DNA of 64,000 nucleotides from Exiguobacterium sp. Helios (GTDB lineage: Bacteria > Bacillota > Bacilli > Exiguobacteriales > Exiguobacteriaceae). The stretch lies in the NCBI RefSeq assembly GCF_014524545.1, contig NZ_CP053557.1, positions 2,629,501 through 2,693,500 on the forward strand. The letters are read 5' to 3'. Positions within the stretch are counted from its first letter, which is position 1. The number at the start of each line of letters is the position of its first letter. A program made the position numbers and the translations under genes. This document shows, one piece after another, positions 62,030 to 64,000 of the stretch. Below the pieces are notes generated by a model. It made no database searches and was not told the origin of the DNA. It was given only the letters and a program-made list of their open reading frames with translations.

Positions 62030-62058
62030 AAAAAAAAGCCCACTCGCGTGGACTTTCT
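62030..62058 (-). terminator. terminator of the acetyltransferase gene
   Basis: Minus strand: AAAGTCCAC/GTGGGCTTT with loop GCGA, then eight T. Confidence 0.9.
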
Positions 62059-62067
62059 GTAAAACAA

Positions 62068-62898
62068 TTATAAGCCAAGTACGTGGAACTGGTAACCACG
62101 TCCGACAACGAACCCAGCCTCTTTATAGAGATCAAGTGCCCGGGCATTATCTGTCTCAACATCGAGTTCAAGCTGCGTTCGACCGGTGCGGAACATCGCT
62201 TGCACCATCAGCTTCAGCATCTTCTTGCCGTATCCGTTGCCCTGTGCTTCCGGACGAACGGCAAACGCGTGAATGCTCGCTTGCGTCTCAGACGCTAAGT
62301 AAGCCCGAATGACACCAACCGGTTTGCCGTTTGCGACACCGATATAGGTGACACGATCATCCGACTCAATTGCTTGATAAATCGATTCGGCTTCATCCGC
62401 TGTATTGCCGAATGACGAACCAAGTGTCTCGACGATGAACGGACGATCGTCCGCTGTCGCTTCCCGCAGTTCAAAATCTGGATCCGCTTTTAGGAACAAT
62501 TGCGCTTTTTTCAGGACCATGTTGTATTCCGTCATCCGGTACTCGGCACCGAGCTGACCAAGGACGGCCTGGCCCGATTTACTTTCATCATCAATGACGA
62601 ACGTAAACGCTTCGACCCCTTGCGGACGGGCTGCCTCTTTCGCCGCTTCGACGAGTTGCGTGAAGACACCCTGTTTCCGGTAATCCGGATCGACGAAGAC
62701 ATTGATTTCCCACTCTGTCGGTAAGTAAGCGAACGCTTGCAGATAACCGATTAATTTCGTATCGTCATAAATCGCGAAATCATTTTGTCCGACCCAATCT
62801 GCGGCGACTTTCAATTCAATGCCGTCGTGATCGTTGACACATTTCTCAAGTTGTAAGACTTCTGTTGTTTGTTTAACTTCTGTTACTGTCCATTCCAT
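62068..62898 (-). CDS. two-domain GNAT acetyltransferase
   Basis: The product has 276 residues. The N-terminal GNAT domain (about 15-130, with VDPDYRKQGVFTQLVEAAKE) and the C-terminal one (about 140-275, with VRPEAQGNGYGKKMLKLM) both keep acetyl-CoA loops. The C-terminal LDLYKEAGFVVGRGYQFHVL is typical. Such tandem enzymes often acetylate small molecules. A GAGGTGA site precedes the ATG. Substrate unknown. Confidence 0.9.
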   Translation of the reverse strand: MEWTVTEVKQTTEVLQLEKCVNDHDGIELKVAADWVGQNDFAIYDDTKLIGYLQAFAYLPTEWEINVFVDPDYRKQGVFTQLVEAAKEAARPQGVEAFTFVIDDESKSGQAVLGQLGAEYRMTEYNMVLKKAQLFLKADPDFELREATADDRPFIVETLGSSFGNTADEAESIYQAIESDDRVTYIGVANGKPVGVIRAYLASETQASIHAFAVRPEAQGNGYGKKMLKLMVQAMFRTGRTQLELDVETDNARALDLYKEAGFVVGRGYQFHVLGL

Positions 62899-62934
62899 TT
62901 CACTTCACCTCAACCTTTACTATATCGGACCATC

Positions 62935-62962
62935 AAAAGAAGCACTAGCAAAAGCTGGTGCT
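62935..62962 (-). terminator. terminator of the secreted-protein gene
   Basis: Minus strand: AGCACCAGC/GCTAGTGCT around TTTT, then TTCTTTTG. Confidence 0.8.
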
Positions 62963-62975
62963 CCTTGCAGTTTCC

Positions 62976-63458
62976 TCATTTTAATTTGAATGTCTTCATC
63001 ATCGCCGGCACATCGTGTGTGATTAAGTCGGCAATCTTTTGTTTCCCGGCTGCGCCTTTGACGGCTTCCGTCGGTTGCACATAATAGTATGTTTTATTGC
63101 CTTTTGTGCCGAGATAGGTTCCGAACCCGACTTGTTTCTCAAATTGTTTTTTCGTTAATTTTTTCGGTTCAAAGTTCAAGTTGACGAGCATTTGATCTTT
63201 TCCCTTTACTTTATAGTAGAGCGAAAACGTCCCGCTGCGTGTCACGGTACCGTATTTCGTGTTGACGGTTTTGTTTTTAACGACATCGACCTTATCCTGC
63301 TTGATCGCTGTCTGCAAGGCTGTCGTCGCCTTGACGGAATAGCCGAAGTCCTTGTTTTGAATCGTACCTGTTTTGTACGTCACATTACTTGCGCCGAAAG
63401 CTGTCACCGGAATTAGACATGCTCCGATTAATACCCCTGTCATTGCTACTCGTTTCAT
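62976..63458 (-). CDS. secreted protein of unknown function
   Basis: The product has 160 residues. The signal peptide (KRVAMTGVLIGACLIPVTAFGA) would be cut near residue 23. The mature part is lysine-rich (many KTVNTKYGTVTR-type strands) and probably beta-structured; it lacks cysteines. An AAGGGGGAG site precedes the ATG. Its gene has its own terminator and is divergent from the gene at 63596. Not recognised. Confidence 0.75.
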   Translation of the reverse strand: MKRVAMTGVLIGACLIPVTAFGASNVTYKTGTIQNKDFGYSVKATTALQTAIKQDKVDVVKNKTVNTKYGTVTRSGTFSLYYKVKGKDQMLVNLNFEPKKLTKKQFEKQVGFGTYLGTKGNKTYYYVQPTEAVKGAAGKQKIADLITHDVPAMMKTFKLK

Positions 63459-63535
63459 GCTAACTCCCCCTTAACTCTTCGATAGTAAAGGAATTCCCTT
63501 TTGTGAAATAGGTAAACTCTATTCTTGAAAAAGAT

Positions 63536-63564
63536 TTGACGGAATTGTCTAAATTTCTTACGAT
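63536..63564 (+). promoter_or_regulatory. promoter of the truncated last gene
   Basis: TTGACG (63536-63541), 17 bp, TACGAT (63559-63564), 31 bp before the ATG. Confidence 0.65.
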
Positions 63565-63595
63565 AGAACTAACGAAACGAAATGGGGTTAAACTG

Positions 63596-64000
63596 ATGGC
63601 TGAACAAGAACTATTAACGCAAGAACAGCTCGATAATCTGCTGAAAAATTCGTTTGCGATGCAGGTACCAATCCTCGAGAAGTTCATGAAAGATACACAT
63701 GACCGCTATGCACTTGCAACGACATCGTTCAAACGCGACATGGATACGATGAAAGAATCAGAGTGGCACCAGTTCTTCGCCGGTAAATTGTTACCGCACT
63801 TCTTCCTCGAGCATCTTGGTTTCGGGGCGTCGTTCCGCTTTAACGGACACGACAAGGAAGTCGATCTTCCGGAAAACGTTGTCCCAGTTCGCAATGATGC
63901 CGATGATCAAATCGCAAAAGTCGTCCTCGGCGTTGAAAAAGCGATGAAGGATATGCACATCAAAAATCATAGTCTGGTGGCGAAATTCTATCAGGAGACA
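63596..64000 (+). CDS. unknown protein, cut by the window end
   Basis: The open frame from ATG 63596 continues to the window edge (135 codons). It begins MAEQELLTQEQLDNLLKNSF and includes EWHQFFAGKLLPHFFLEHLG. It is soluble and acidic with no signal peptide. A GGGG site 9 nt upstream and a good promoter support the start. No family is recognised from this part. Confidence 0.75.
   Translation, partial: MAEQELLTQEQLDNLLKNSFAMQVPILEKFMKDTHDRYALATTSFKRDMDTMKESEWHQFFAGKLLPHFFLEHLGFGASFRFNGHDKEVDLPENVVPVRNDADDQIAKVVLGVEKAMKDMHIKNHSLVAKFYQET

Larger units (their letters stand above)
61698..62067. other. 370-bp noncoding stretch
   Basis: No gene is seen. It holds the structured repeat at 61834-61977 and the terminator at 62030-62058. 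The rest is A/T-rich spacer. Confidence 0.7.

Overview
The window is chromosome of a low-GC Firmicute of the order Bacillales. Gene content and order closely follow the yvc/yvo/yvl-uvr-fts-prfB-secA-hpf-flagellar stretch of Bacillus subtilis, with differences that suggest the genus Exiguobacterium (inferred from order and protein style; no search was run). Most genes lie on the minus strand.

Layout. 1-362: end of the ancestral eno downstream region with its own terminator. 363-7107: an AT-rich island of about 6.6 kb inserted in the 3' end of eno, bounded by a perfect 125-bp direct repeat of the eno 3' end. It carries a SEFIR/TIR-type putative antiphage gene, a tightly coupled pair of unknown genes (one membrane-anchored), a serine recombinase, an unknown 390-residue protein preceded by palindromes, and a tyrosine integrase broken by a one-base frameshift just before its catalytic C-terminus. 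6985-14180: the glycolytic operon cggR-gapA-pgk-tpiA-gpmI-eno with a CggR operator. 14191-15602: glutaredoxin-like gene and rpoN. 15718-16961: tRNA-Arg(CCG), CtsR-controlled clpP and a ribbon-helix-helix gene. 17043-22960: whiA, yvcK, rapZ, trxB, a TPR gene and kapB. 22990-25891: hprK-lgt-ppaX-yvoF. 26005-32540: membrane protein, yvlB, uvrA, uvrB. 32708-38437: minJ-like gene, ctpB with an in-frame amber codon, an M23 hydrolase, ftsX and ftsE. 38623-45588: cccB, a YitT protein, a GNAT enzyme, prfB (no programmed frameshift), secA, hpf and a cold-shock gene. 45839-52936 (plus strand): a ComK homologue, then a sigma-D-type flagellar operon (FliK-like, FlhB-like tail protein, FliS-like, second flagellin, YaaR), DUF2225 and a diguanylate cyclase. 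52971-59262: a small gene, fliT, fliS, fliD, flaG, a broken HTH gene, the main flagellin and a chemoreceptor. 59394-64000: an OppA-type lipoprotein under a T-box leader, small membrane and secreted proteins, an acetyltransferase and a truncated gene.

Most unusual points. The flagellin gene carries a predicted 371-nt group I intron whose first 45 nt re-encode the flagellin C-terminus, so that spliced and unspliced RNA would both give full-length protein. The eno island uses the same logic in DNA: it supplies a replacement 3' end for the gene it enters, and its terminator stem contains the integrase ribosome-binding site. The OppA leader is a T-box whose specifier reads as UGG (Trp). Two genes, ctpB and int, look recently inactivated.
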